DNA of 64,000 nucleotides, taken from SMYC01 sp965197495 (GTDB lineage: Bacteria; Acidobacteriota; Vicinamibacteria; Marinacidobacterales; SMYC01). The stretch's first letter is position 1. Each line of letters opens with the position of its first letter. Position numbers and translations under genes: made by a program. Location of the stretch: assembly GCA_965197495.1 (NCBI GenBank), contig OZ240210.1, positions 4,960,001-5,024,000 of the forward strand. Direction: 5' to 3'. Shown one piece after another: positions 18,545 to 26,821 of this stretch. Below the pieces are notes generated by a model that saw only the letters and a list, made by a program, of their open reading frames with translations, was not told the DNA's origin and made no database searches.

Positions 18545-19468
18545 GTGAAAAAGCGGAACGTACTAGGATGTGCGCTCGCTGTTCTGGCTGTGTGCATGCT
18601 GACCGCGAACGCGGACGCGAGCCTGATTCTCCTGGGTGGCGTCGGGCGGGGTTCGCCAACCAATCCCGGCGCATTGCTTCGAATCGATACGACTTCCGGC
18701 GCAGGCGTTCTGATCAGCGATCCGGTGACGCCGGGCGGGCTGACGGGACTCGGTTTCGACAGCACGGGTCGGCTCTTCGGCACGAGCATCGACGGCCCCC
18801 TGGGTGATCGCACGAGCGCGCTCGCGCAGATCGACCCGCTCACCGGCGGACTCATTTCCAGTGTCCCCATCCTTGATTCCACGACGGCCATCAGCATTGG
18901 AGACCTCGCTGTCCAGCCAGGAACGGACGTTCTCTTCGGGATCAGGTCGAACGCGGACGCCGGAGGCCCCGGCGGCCAGCTCTATACGATCGACCCCAGT
19001 ACGGGTGCCGCGACTCTTGTCGGAGACACTTTCGTCGGGAGGGGCGGCGGACTTGCGTTCGCTCCCGATGGGAGCTTGTATTTTCTGGAGTTCGGCGAGT
19101 TGCATCAGCTCAACCCGCTCTTGGGGAGCATCCTCGGTACCACATCGCTGGATTTCACCAATCACGACGGTCTCACGATCCATCCCGATGGAACTTTCTT
19201 TGCCCCAGGTTCCGGCGACGATATTCGGATCATCAATCCGCTCGCTGGAACCTCCACGCTGCTGGGTGCGACGGGTGCAGGGTATGTGTCGGATCTCGCC
19301 TTTTTCGACATACCTGTGCCAGGGACGCTGTTTCTCGTAGGTCTCGGCATTGGCGTCATGGGGATCCGCACGCGACTCGAACGTGAATCGAGAGCGAAGC
19401 TGCACCGAGGAAAGAGAGTCGAGACTTCTTCACCAGGATCGCCTATTGGCCTCCCATGGGAGTGTTAG
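18545..19468 (+). CDS. PEP-CTERM-type exported protein
   Basis: Start GTG 18545 with GGAGG seven bases upstream. Signal peptide VKKRNVLGCALAVLAVCMLT. The body has propeller-like repeats (GLTGLGFDSTGRLFGTS, GGGLAFAPDGSLYFLEF, DGLTIHPDGTFFAPGSG). It ends with IPVPGTLFLVGLGIGVMGIR followed by TRLER, a VP-motif/hydrophobic/basic tripartite tail read by exosortase. No exosortase is in the window. A further 30-odd residues after the basic cluster are unusual: the sorting tail normally ends the protein. They run up to the ISL3 insertion, so the 3' end may have been altered. Confidence 0.7.
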   Translation: MKKRNVLGCALAVLAVCMLTANADASLILLGGVGRGSPTNPGALLRIDTTSGAGVLISDPVTPGGLTGLGFDSTGRLFGTSIDGPLGDRTSALAQIDPLTGGLISSVPILDSTTAISIGDLAVQPGTDVLFGIRSNADAGGPGGQLYTIDPSTGAATLVGDTFVGRGGGLAFAPDGSLYFLEFGELHQLNPLLGSILGTTSLDFTNHDGLTIHPDGTFFAPGSGDDIRIINPLAGTSTLLGATGAGYVSDLAFFDIPVPGTLFLVGLGIGVMGIRTRLERESRAKLHRGKRVETSSPGSPIGLPWEC

Positions 19469-19898
19469 AAATTCTGGTTCTCCTGTCGTTTCTGGGGATC
19501 TGATTTGGGCGCGAGGGTATGGCCTATGGACGCTGCCGCGATTGTGGAAAACACCGGAAACTCCTGGAGAGAGAGGCGTTAGGGATGGGTTGTGAGCAGG
19601 TACAAACGTAGCAGCGGCGTTTTCCACAATCGCTTGGAAAACGCTTCGCGTTTCCCACAAGCGCCCACAGGCCCCTCCTGATATATACAAGAAGGATTCA
19701 TTCATTTGGAATAAGGAAGGGGAGGCATCGATCAGTGGAGGCTATGGAAAACGCCCTTCCAGGCTTCGAAGAGAGCTCAGTCGTGAGCAAGGCCTTGAAC
19801 GATCCGGACCGTGGGGGCGTTTCCCACAGCCTCGTTTCGCGCTGCGGGGCAGTGGCATTTGGTGAGGCCTGTGGGTTGAGAGGGTAAGCCATGTTTAG

Positions 19899-19965
19899 AT
19901 GCGCATCGGCGAGAACGCTAGAATCCTTTTTCGGCAAGAAAAAGGAGCGTTCTCGCGATGCGCGT
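19899..19965 (+). promoter_or_regulatory. Long hairpin sequestering transposase RBS and start codon (copy 1)
   Basis: The 5' arm GCGCATCGGCGAGAACGCT pairs with the 3' arm AGCGTTCTCGCGATGCGC, and the inner arm CCTTTTTC pairs with GAAAAAGG. The ribosome site (AAGGAG) and ATG 19958 both lie in the 3' arms. A transcript reading in from outside would fold and hide the start, a known way for IS elements to limit transposase from read-through RNA. The same structure occurs in the other two copies, with sequence changes in copy 3 that largely keep it. Confidence 0.7.
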
Positions 19966-21178
19966 TACCACGTTAGTCAACAAGCTCATCGGATTGCAAG
20001 GCCTGTGGGTCCGAAATTTCCACTTCCAGGCGGACAAAGCCAGAGTGGTGGTGGATGTCGTACCACGGAGGAGGAAGCCTCTGTGCGGGGTTTGCGGTCG
20101 AAAGGTCCGCAAGAACAAAGATCGCTACAATCGTTACTGGCGGCACTTGGACCTGTTCGGTGTCCGGAGCTATCTTCGCTACTCGATCCGGCGAGTGGTT
20201 TGTCGGCGTTGTGGCGTGGTCAAAGAAAAGGTGCCTTGGGCCGACAAGGGGAGCCGCTTTACCAAGAGCTTCGAACAAGAGGTAGCGTGGCTGGCACAGA
20301 GGACAGACGTCAGCGCCGTAGCGGAATATTTCCGTGTGACGTGGCGTTCGGTGCGACGGATCATCCAGCGGGTGGTTGCCGAGCAACGGGATGAGCGGCG
20401 CGAGCTCGATGGATTGCGGGTGATTGGGATGGACGAGATCAGCTACCGCAAACGCCATAAGTACTTAACAGTGGTAATAGACCATCTCAGCGGCCGGGTC
20501 GTCTGGGCGGGAAAGGAGCGCAAGGCCAAGACGCTGCTGCGGTTTTTCCGCAAGCTCGGACCACAAAGAGCCGCGGAGCTCGAAGCGGTCAGCATGGACA
20601 TGTGGGAGCCGTACATAACTGTCGTCGGCAAAAAGGCTCCTCAGGCACGGGTGATCTTTGACCGCTTCCACATCGTCAAGCATCTGAACGAGGCCGTGGA
20701 TAAGACCCGGCGCGAGCTGGTGCGCGAGCTCAAAGGGACTGCCCGGCGCAACCTCAAGAACACCAAGTTTCCCCTTCTCAAGGCCAAACACAACCGCAGC
20801 GCGAAAGACAAACGGGTGCTCCGCGAGCAGGTGCGAGCTAATCGTCGCCTCTACCGCGCCATGCTTCTGCGCGACGACTTCATGGACCTCTACACCTACA
20901 AAACCGAGACATGGGCCAAGAAGTTTCTCCGAGGATGGCTGCGGCGCGCTATGAGCTCGAGGATAGAGCCCGTCAAACGCGCGGCGAAGATGACCCGCAG
21001 CCACTTCGATGGCGTCATCGCGTGGGTCACGTGGAGACTCAGCAACGGCCGACTCGAAGGAATGAACAACAAAATCCGGCTGCTGAGCCACCGCAGCTTT
21101 GGACTCCACTCTGCCGAAGCTCTCATCAGTCTCGTCTACCTAAACTGTGGCGGTCTCACCCTCGAGAGGATCCACTGA
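19958..21178 (+). CDS. ISL3-family transposase, copy 1
   Basis: 406 residues, full family length. The N-terminal zinc-binding motif pairs are CGVCGRKVRKNKDRYNRYWR and CRRCGVVKEKVPWADKG. The DDE core includes VIGMDEISYRKRHKYLTVVI, AVSMDMWEPYITVV, and an RLEGMNNKIRLLSHRSFG C-terminal segment with the catalytic Glu. Start ATG 19958 follows AAAAAGGAG. The frame looks intact, so this copy could be active. Confidence 0.9.
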   Translation: MRVTTLVNKLIGLQGLWVRNFHFQADKARVVVDVVPRRRKPLCGVCGRKVRKNKDRYNRYWRHLDLFGVRSYLRYSIRRVVCRRCGVVKEKVPWADKGSRFTKSFEQEVAWLAQRTDVSAVAEYFRVTWRSVRRIIQRVVAEQRDERRELDGLRVIGMDEISYRKRHKYLTVVIDHLSGRVVWAGKERKAKTLLRFFRKLGPQRAAELEAVSMDMWEPYITVVGKKAPQARVIFDRFHIVKHLNEAVDKTRRELVRELKGTARRNLKNTKFPLLKAKHNRSAKDKRVLREQVRANRRLYRAMLLRDDFMDLYTYKTETWAKKFLRGWLRRAMSSRIEPVKRAAKMTRSHFDGVIAWVTWRLSNGRLEGMNNKIRLLSHRSFGLHSAEALISLVYLNCGGLTLERIH

Positions 21179-21198
21179 AATGGCAGGAGAGGCGAAAT

Positions 21199-22916
21199 GG
21201 TTCTCCTGTCGTTTCTGGGGATCTGATTTGGGCGCGAGGGTATGGCCTATGGACGCTGCCGCGATTGTGGAAAACACCGGAAACTCCTGGAGAGAGAGGC
21301 GTTAGGGATGGGTTGTGAGCAGGTACAAACGTAGCAGCGGCGTTTTCCACAATCGCTTGGAAAACGCTTCGCGTTTCCCACAAGCGCCCACAGGCCCCTC
21401 CTGATATATACAAGAAGGATTCATTCATTTGGAATAAGGAAGGGGAGGCATCGATCAGTGGAGGCTATGGAAAACGCCCTTCCAGGCTTCGAAGAGAGCT
21501 CAGTCGTGAGCAAGGCCTTGAACGATCCGGACCGTGGGGGCGTTTCCCACAGCCTCGTTTCGCGCTGCGGGGCAGTGGCATTTGGTGAGGCCTGTGGGTT
21601 GAGAGGGTAAGCCATGTTTAGATGCGCATCGGCGAGAACGCTAGAATCCTTTTTCGGCAAGAAAAAGGAGCGTTCTCGCGATGCGCGTTACCACGTTAGT
21701 CAACAAGCTCATCGGATTGCAAGGCCTGTGGGTCCGAAATTTCCACTTCCAGGCGGACAAAGCCAGAGTGGTGGTGGATGTCGTACCACGGAGGAGGAAG
21801 CCTCTGTGCGGGGTTTGCGGTCGAAAGGTCCGCAAGAACAAAGATCGCTACAATCGTTACTGGCGGCACTTGGACCTGTTCGGTGTCCGGAGCTATCTTC
21901 GCTACTCGATCCGGCGAGTGGTTTGTCGGCGTTGTGGCGTGGTCAAAGAAAAGGTGCCTTGGGCCGACAAGGGGAGCCGCTTTACCAAGAGCTTCGAACA
22001 AGAGGTAGCGTGGCTGGCACAGAGGACAGACGTCAGCGCCGTCGCGGAATATTTCCGTGTGACGTGGCGTTCGGTGCGACGGATCATCCAGCGGGTGGTT
22101 GCCGAGCAACGGGATGAGCGGCGCGAGCTCGATGGATTGCGGGTGATTGGGATGGACGAGATCAGCTACCGCAAACGCCATAAGTACTTAACAGTGGTAA
22201 TAGACCATCTCAGCGGCCGGGTCGTCTGGGCGGGAAAGGAGCGCAAGGCCAAGACGCTGCTGCGGTTTTTCCGCAAGCTCGGACCACAAAGAGCCGCGGA
22301 GCTCGAAGCGGTCAGCATGGACATGTGGGAGCCGTACATAACTGTCGTCGGCAAAAAGGCTCCTCAGGCACGGGTGATCTTTGACCGCTTCCACATCGTC
22401 AAGCATCTGAACGAGGCCGTGGATAAGACCCGGCGCGAGCTGGTGCGCGAGCTCAAAGGGACTGCCCGACGCAACCTCAAGAACACCAAGTTTCCCCTTC
22501 TCAAGGCCAAACACAACCGCAGCGCGAAAGACAAACGGGTGCTCCGCGAGCAGGTGCGAGCTAATCGTCGCCTCTACCGCGCCATGCTTCTGCGCGACGA
22601 CTTCATGGACCTCTACACCTACAAAACCGAGACATGGGCCAAGAAGTTTCTCCGAGGATGGCTGCGGCGCGCTATGAGCTCGAGGATAGAGCCTGTCAAA
22701 CGCGCGGCGAAGATGATCCGCAGCCACTTCGATGGCGTCATCGCGTGGGTCACGTGGAGACTCAGCAACGGCCGACTCGAAGGAATGAACAACAAAATCC
22801 GGCTGCTGAGCCACCGCAGCTTTGGACTCCACTCTGCCGAAGCTCTCATCAGTCTCGTCTACCTAAACTGTGGCGGTCTCACCCTCGAGAGGATCCACTG
22901 AAATGGCAGGAGAGGC
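21199..22916 (+). mobile_element. ISL3-family element, copy 2
   Basis: Same length and orientation as copy 1, offset by 1723 bp, with only 5 bp (GAAAT) between the two. Its right end is fused to the 3' end of an IS110 transposase gene. The flanking 8-mers do not match, so an ordinary single insertion does not explain it. A tandem arising by recombination or adjacent deletion is more likely. Its own start-codon hairpin lies at 21622-21688. Confidence 0.85.
21681..22901 (+). CDS. ISL3-family transposase, copy 2
   Basis: 406 residues, differing from copy 1 at about one residue (Ile for Thr near KRAAKMIRSHFDG) and at a few silent sites. All zinc and DDE motifs are present, so it is likely functional. 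It converges on, and slightly overlaps, the chimeric tail of the minus-strand IS110 transposase. Confidence 0.9.
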   Translation: MRVTTLVNKLIGLQGLWVRNFHFQADKARVVVDVVPRRRKPLCGVCGRKVRKNKDRYNRYWRHLDLFGVRSYLRYSIRRVVCRRCGVVKEKVPWADKGSRFTKSFEQEVAWLAQRTDVSAVAEYFRVTWRSVRRIIQRVVAEQRDERRELDGLRVIGMDEISYRKRHKYLTVVIDHLSGRVVWAGKERKAKTLLRFFRKLGPQRAAELEAVSMDMWEPYITVVGKKAPQARVIFDRFHIVKHLNEAVDKTRRELVRELKGTARRNLKNTKFPLLKAKHNRSAKDKRVLREQVRANRRLYRAMLLRDDFMDLYTYKTETWAKKFLRGWLRRAMSSRIEPVKRAAKMIRSHFDGVIAWVTWRLSNGRLEGMNNKIRLLSHRSFGLHSAEALISLVYLNCGGLTLERIH

Positions 22917-24461
22917 AAAAAAATTAGCAGCCTCTTCTTTGAGTTGTAGTCGGATTTCCTCAAGATTTCCACCGGCGTTCAACATTTGCTCGAGGCTCTT
23001 GAAGACGAGCATCTTGAGCTGGTCCGTTGTCACAGACAGCGTCTCGGGGTTAGGATCGGCGGGCTGGGAGGGCCGACCATTTCGAGGAGCCTTTGGTTCG
23101 CTCGTGACAGATGGCGGCGCTTCCCAGCGCTCTTGCGCTAACGTCTTTTTGTTGCGCAGGCGCTTGCGCACTTCGTCAGTCACCTTCCACTGCTCTGCCA
23201 GCGCGCGAGCCTCGGGTTTAGTAATCGAGTTGCCTTCGAGGTCTTGGAGCTCATAGGGACGCTGCTCGCGGAGCACTGCGAGGATGCGTGGGATCAGCGA
23301 GCGGTTGGCGATGATGCACAGGGCAGAGTTGTGGTGTTTTCCGCGATGAACCATCAGATCGTGGTACAGCCGCGCACCGTGAGGGTCGTGGCGACGAAAG
23401 TGATCGGCGGCGAGGAAGAGGTCGCGCCTGAGAAGAGCCGGTCCGGCCTTGGTAATGTGGGTTCCTTTACGATCCAAGAGACCGGTGGCATCTGTTTCCG
23501 GAAACATTCCTGCAAATCCCTGCGCCTTGCACGTTGAGGCAAAGCGCTCAGGTTCACCGAAGTAGCAGAAGATGGTCGGGGCGGTCTTCTCGGCGATGCC
23601 CGGAATACTCATGAGCAATCGTTCTGGATCGCAACGCACGTAAGCTTCATCGAGCCGCTTCTCCTTGGTGCGGAGTCGGAGCTCGAGCTCCTCGACCATC
23701 TCGACCAACTCGATGGTGTGAGCTAGAGTCGATTCGATTTGCTCCTCAGGCAAGAGATGATGCAGGCCGAGGGTTCGTTGCGCGATGACCAACAACTTGG
23801 CGGCCAAACGCTTGGCATAGCTCTTCTGAATTCGTCCCCGGTCCTTCAGAAGTTCTGCTAGCTCGTCGACTTGTAGCGTGGCGATGGTTTTAGGCCTCTG
23901 CTCGCGGAGGAAGCTCCGAGCATGCGCGGAATCGAGATCTCCGAACGCTCTACTGATGCCGGGCCAAACGGCGTTGGCGTAAGCAATGAGCTGATTCTTC
24001 AGGTCCACCAACTGCTTCACCATCGAGTTCCGCTGGCTCACCTGTATCTTGAGCTCTCGAATCTCAGGCCGCGGAACATAAGTTCTCCCCAGCTGCTTGG
24101 GGTCGAGCCAGGGTAAGCGTGCCATGATAAACGCGTCGACCTCATCCGTTTTCACCTTCGGGGAAAGGCATTTCCGAAATTCCTTCACCTGGTTCGATTT
24201 CGCGAAGCTCACTTTGTGTCCCCGAGCCAGGAAAAAGGCAGTGACGTACTCGCTCGTTGGATACGTTTGCTCCATGACGACGTGAAGCTTCGTACCTTCC
24301 TTGGCACCTTCGAGCCCAGCCACTTCCACGCGTTCCAGCTCATCGATGCCGAGCTCGAACCGAACGGCGTTTCCAATGATCGTGCCGTCCGTGTCCGCCA
24401 CCATCGCTACGCTCGGCGCGCGGATGCCCAGGTCTATTCCTACTACTCTGTGTTTCATCAT
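22863..24461 (-). CDS. IS110-family transposase with ISL3-derived C-terminus
   Basis: Start at ATG 24461 (MMKHRVVGIDLGIRAPSVAM), giving the RuvC-like DEDD N-terminal domain of IS110 enzymes, with the acidic residues of GIDLG, VMEQTYP and KTDEVDAFIMARL. The C-terminal Transposase_20 domain is around DPERLLMSIPGIAEKTAPTI, with the usual Ser-containing region near GKHHNSALCIIANR. The last roughly 18 codons (after EEAANFF) come from the right end of ISL3 copy 2, so the native 3' end and the IS110 right end are missing. The catalytic core is complete but mobility is doubtful. Confidence 0.8.
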   Translation of the reverse strand: MMKHRVVGIDLGIRAPSVAMVADTDGTIIGNAVRFELGIDELERVEVAGLEGAKEGTKLHVVMEQTYPTSEYVTAFFLARGHKVSFAKSNQVKEFRKCLSPKVKTDEVDAFIMARLPWLDPKQLGRTYVPRPEIRELKIQVSQRNSMVKQLVDLKNQLIAYANAVWPGISRAFGDLDSAHARSFLREQRPKTIATLQVDELAELLKDRGRIQKSYAKRLAAKLLVIAQRTLGLHHLLPEEQIESTLAHTIELVEMVEELELRLRTKEKRLDEAYVRCDPERLLMSIPGIAEKTAPTIFCYFGEPERFASTCKAQGFAGMFPETDATGLLDRKGTHITKAGPALLRRDLFLAADHFRRHDPHGARLYHDLMVHRGKHHNSALCIIANRSLIPRILAVLREQRPYELQDLEGNSITKPEARALAEQWKVTDEVRKRLRNKKTLAQERWEAPPSVTSEPKAPRNGRPSQPADPNPETLSVTTDQLKMLVFKSLEQMLNAGGNLEEIRLQLKEEAANFFASPAISVDPLEGETATV

Positions 24462-24842
24462 CACTCTCCTTGACCTTGTATCTTCACGCGGAGTGGGAAT
24501 CACGCCCAGGTGGCCACTCATGCGCCCACCTTCATATCCCGGCATTCCATTACAGGCTTGTCCTGAGGTTTCCTAACCATGTCGGTAGGCATGAGGGAAA
24601 ACTCCATCCCAATGGGCAGTCGCACGAACCAAGACCAAAAACTAAGACTCCCAATATGAAGTTCATTTCCCCACAACCGTTCTGAAGCTCCGTCAGGATA
24701 ACCTCAGCTGCAAGCTCTGCCTCCTTCCAAATGCGCCATCGTCCTCCTTTTCCACTTTTCCACAGGGAGCTGAACCCTTCTTACTCCTGTTGAAAACAAA
24801 ATTTGTGTTTCTTTGTGATTCAAAGACGATTTGAGTATACCG
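22917..24842 (-). mobile_element. IS110-family element, truncated at its 3' end by ISL3
   Basis: The element consists of about 380 bp of non-coding leader (24462-24842) and the transposase gene. The leader end joins directly to kinase codons reading GEVYRARDTK, so the target was the glycine-loop region of a Ser/Thr kinase gene. IS110 elements have no long inverted repeats, so the end is placed from the kinase junction and from identity with the second copy. Confidence 0.75.
24462..24840 (-). ncRNA. Candidate IS110 bridge RNA region
   Basis: IS110-family elements encode a structured bridge RNA in the non-coding sequence next to the recombinase; in several groups it lies between the left end and the gene, as here. 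This 380-bp leader is kept in a second copy (26624-26817 plus 28331-28530) with only two or three base changes although the gene was lost. It contains GGGATGG (minus strand, near 24610), which also occurs in the reconstructed kinase target GGTGGGATGGG. RNA expression and folding are not shown here. Confidence 0.3.
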
Positions 24843-26296
24843 GGCGAAGTCTACCGAGCGCGGGACACCAAGCTCGGCCGCGAGGTGGCGATCAAAGTCT
24901 TGCCCGAGGAGCTCTCGAGGGACAGCGAGCGCCGCGCGCGATTCGAGCGTGAGGCGAAGCTTCTTGCGGCCCTGAACCATCCCTGCATTGCCACGCTTCA
25001 CGGGTTGGAAGAGTCGGAGGGCCGGCAGTTTCTCGTCATGGAGCTCGTCGAGGGCGAGACGCTCGGCGAGCGCCTGGCTCGCGGACGGCACGCCGAAGAT
25101 TTTGGACTTCGGTGTCGCGAAGGCGCTCATGGGCACTCACGAACGAGTGCCCGCCGAAGCGTCGCAGTCGCCGACTTTGACGAAAGGTACGGCGCTTGGC
25201 GCGATCATGGGGACCGCGGCTTACATGAGCCCCGAGCAAGCGCGCGGAAGGAGCCTCGACCCGCGCACGGATGTTTGGGCGTTCGAATGTTGTTTGTACG
25301 AAGCGCTGGCCGGCAAGCTCGCCTTCGCCGGCGATACCGTCCCGACACGCTGACGGAGGTCCTCGGGAAGGAACCGGACAGGGACGCTCTCCCGAGAGAC
25401 ACGCCTTCGGGGCTTCGGCGGCTGCTCTTCCGCGCGCTGCGCAAGGACGCCCGTGTTCGTCTGCAACATGTCGGTGACGCGCGCATCGAGCTGCTCGATA
25501 CGTCGGACGAGCCGAGCGCCCAGGCCCCCGCCTCCTCGAAGCCTCGCTACGCGGTGATGCTCGCCGTGGCTCTCACGGCCGCTCTTCTGAACGGACTCGC
25601 CGTGTGGCGACTCGTGGGTTTCAGCGCTACGAACGATTCGCCGGTAGTGCGGATGACGCTCAGCCCTCCGGAGAGCGAACAGCTCGTGGCCGGCGAGTTG
25701 ACCCAGGGTCACCGTCCCCCCGTCGCGATCTCTAGAGATGGGCAGAAGCTCCATCGAGAATCTATCTACGTGAGCTCGATTCTCTCGAGACTCGCGTACT
25801 AGATGGCACCAACAACGCAGAGCTTCCTTTCTTTTCGCGTGATGGGAGGTGGGTGGGTTATCTGGTCCGCGGTGTTATATCGAAGGTGCCTGTCGAAGGC
25901 GGCGTGCCGCTTACGATCGGGAAGGTTCCAAGAGGATCGGCTCGCGGAGCGGCGTGGTGGTCTAGTGAGTCGATTGTGTTCGGTGGCTTATCGGGAGAAG
26001 GAGGCAAAGTGGCGATTTCGACCGGTGGCGGGCGCCGGCCGCGCTGGTCCCCGAAAGGCGACGAGCTCTTCTACCGACGTGGCGCAGCTCTGATGGTGGT
26101 GCCTGTCGATCTCGAGCCGTCGTTTCGTCCCGCAGCGCCAGCACGCCTTTTCGAAGGAGCCTACATCGAGGGGTTCGACGTCTTCCCGGACGGCGAGCAC
26201 TTCGCGATGCTGACCATCCCGCAGGTGGATTTGAGCGAAATCACGGTCGTGGTCAACTGGTCCACCGAGCTCACCCAAATCCTACCGGTGCTGTAG
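24843..26296 (+). pseudogene. Ser/Thr protein kinase with TolB-like tail, multiply deleted (kinase 1)
   Basis: Begins mid-gene at GEVYRARDTKLGREVAIKVL because the IS110 element replaced the N-terminus and glycine loop. Kinase sequence runs to GETLGERLARG, then jumps out of frame to GTPKILDFGVAKALM, skipping the HRD catalytic loop. It continues as GTAAYMSPEQARGR, loses frame near 25350, regains it at DTLTEVLGKEPDRDALPRD, crosses a membrane helix (AVMLAVALTAALLNGLAVW) and shifts again near 25755 into WD40/TolB repeats (ELPFFSRDGRWVGYLVRGVI, RWSPKGDELFYR). At least three frame changes plus the missing catalytic loop make it non-functional. Confidence 0.8.
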
Positions 26297-26338
26297 GGAC
26301 GAGTTGAATTTCGGCGCTCGAGCCGTTAGATTTCACGC

Positions 26339-26404
26339 GTGCCGCTTAGCACCGGAACAACTTTGGGCCTGTACGAAATCATCGAGCTTATTGGCGCCGG
26401 TGGG
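26339..26404 (+). pseudogene. N-terminal fragment of Ser/Thr kinase 2
   Basis: GTG 26339 opens VPLSTGTTLGLYEIIELIGA followed by GG, the start of the kinase N-lobe up to the glycine-rich loop. The frame is then broken at GGTGGGAT by mobile DNA. The continuation GEVYRARDTKAGRDVAIKVL is at 28531, so about 2.1 kb of inserted sequence separates two halves of one loop. Confidence 0.75.
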
Positions 26405-26446
26405 ATAGAGTTTCTAATCCGTGTCAAGCCCTTTCTTGAAAAAAAG
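26405..26446. other. Probable right-end remnant of the second IS110 copy
   Basis: About 40 bp between the kinase glycine-loop break and an ISL3 left-end remnant. Since the other side of the insertion is the IS110 leader, this short A-rich piece (AGAGTTTCTAATCCGTGTCA...) is most simply the opposite IS110 end. Copy 1 lacks this end, so it cannot be compared within the window. Confidence 0.35.
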
Positions 26447-26551
26447 GGTTCTCCTGTCGTTTCGGGGGATCTGATTTGTGTTGGAGGGCATGGCCTATGG
26501 ACGCTGCCGCGATTGTGGAAAACGCCGGAAACTCCGGGGGAGAGAGGCGAG
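26447..26551 (+). mobile_element. ISL3 left-end remnant
   Basis: About 105 bp matching the ISL3 left end (GGTTCTCCTGTCGTTTC, then GGGGATCTGATTTG and GCGATTGTGGAAAACGCCGG). It resembles the diverged version in copy 3 (GTTTCGGGGGATC) more than copies 1 and 2. The rest of the element is deleted. Confidence 0.7.
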
Positions 26552-26582
26552 CTGACCGCTGAATGCTGACCGCTGACCGCTC

Positions 26583-26622
26583 GCGGCGGAGCCGTCCTCC
26601 AATTTGGTTGCGGCTCCGCCGC
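26583..26622. repeat. Perfect GC-rich hairpin
   Basis: GCGGCGGAGCCG and CGGCTCCGCCGC form a 12-bp inverted repeat around a 16-base loop. It is preceded by short GCTGACCGCT direct repeats (26551-26581). No T-run follows, so it is more like a repetitive palindromic element than a terminator. It sits at the join between the ISL3 remnant and the IS110 leader. Confidence 0.6.
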
Positions 26623-26821
26623 GCTGTGTTTCATCATCACTCTCCTTGACCTTGTATCTTCACGCGGAGTGGGAATCACGTCCAGGTGGCCACTCATGCG
26701 CCCACCTTCATATCCCGGCATTCCATTACAGGCTTGTCCTGAGGTTTCCTAACCATGTCGGTAGGCATGAGGGAAAACTCCATCCCAATAGGCAGTCGCA
26801 CGAACCAAGACCAAAAACTAA

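Larger units (their letters stand above)
19476..21193 (+). mobile_element. ISL3-family element, copy 1
   Basis: About 1718 bp. Imperfect inverted ends: left GGTTCTCCTGTCGTTTCTGG, right complementary to GCCTCTCCTGCCATTTCAGT. A 480-bp leader precedes the transposase and contains repeated GTTTTCCACAATCG-type motifs. The flanking 8 bp on the left are GAAATTCT; on the right GAAAT is followed at once by copy 2, so the right duplication appears partly replaced. Nearly identical to copy 2. Confidence 0.85.
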
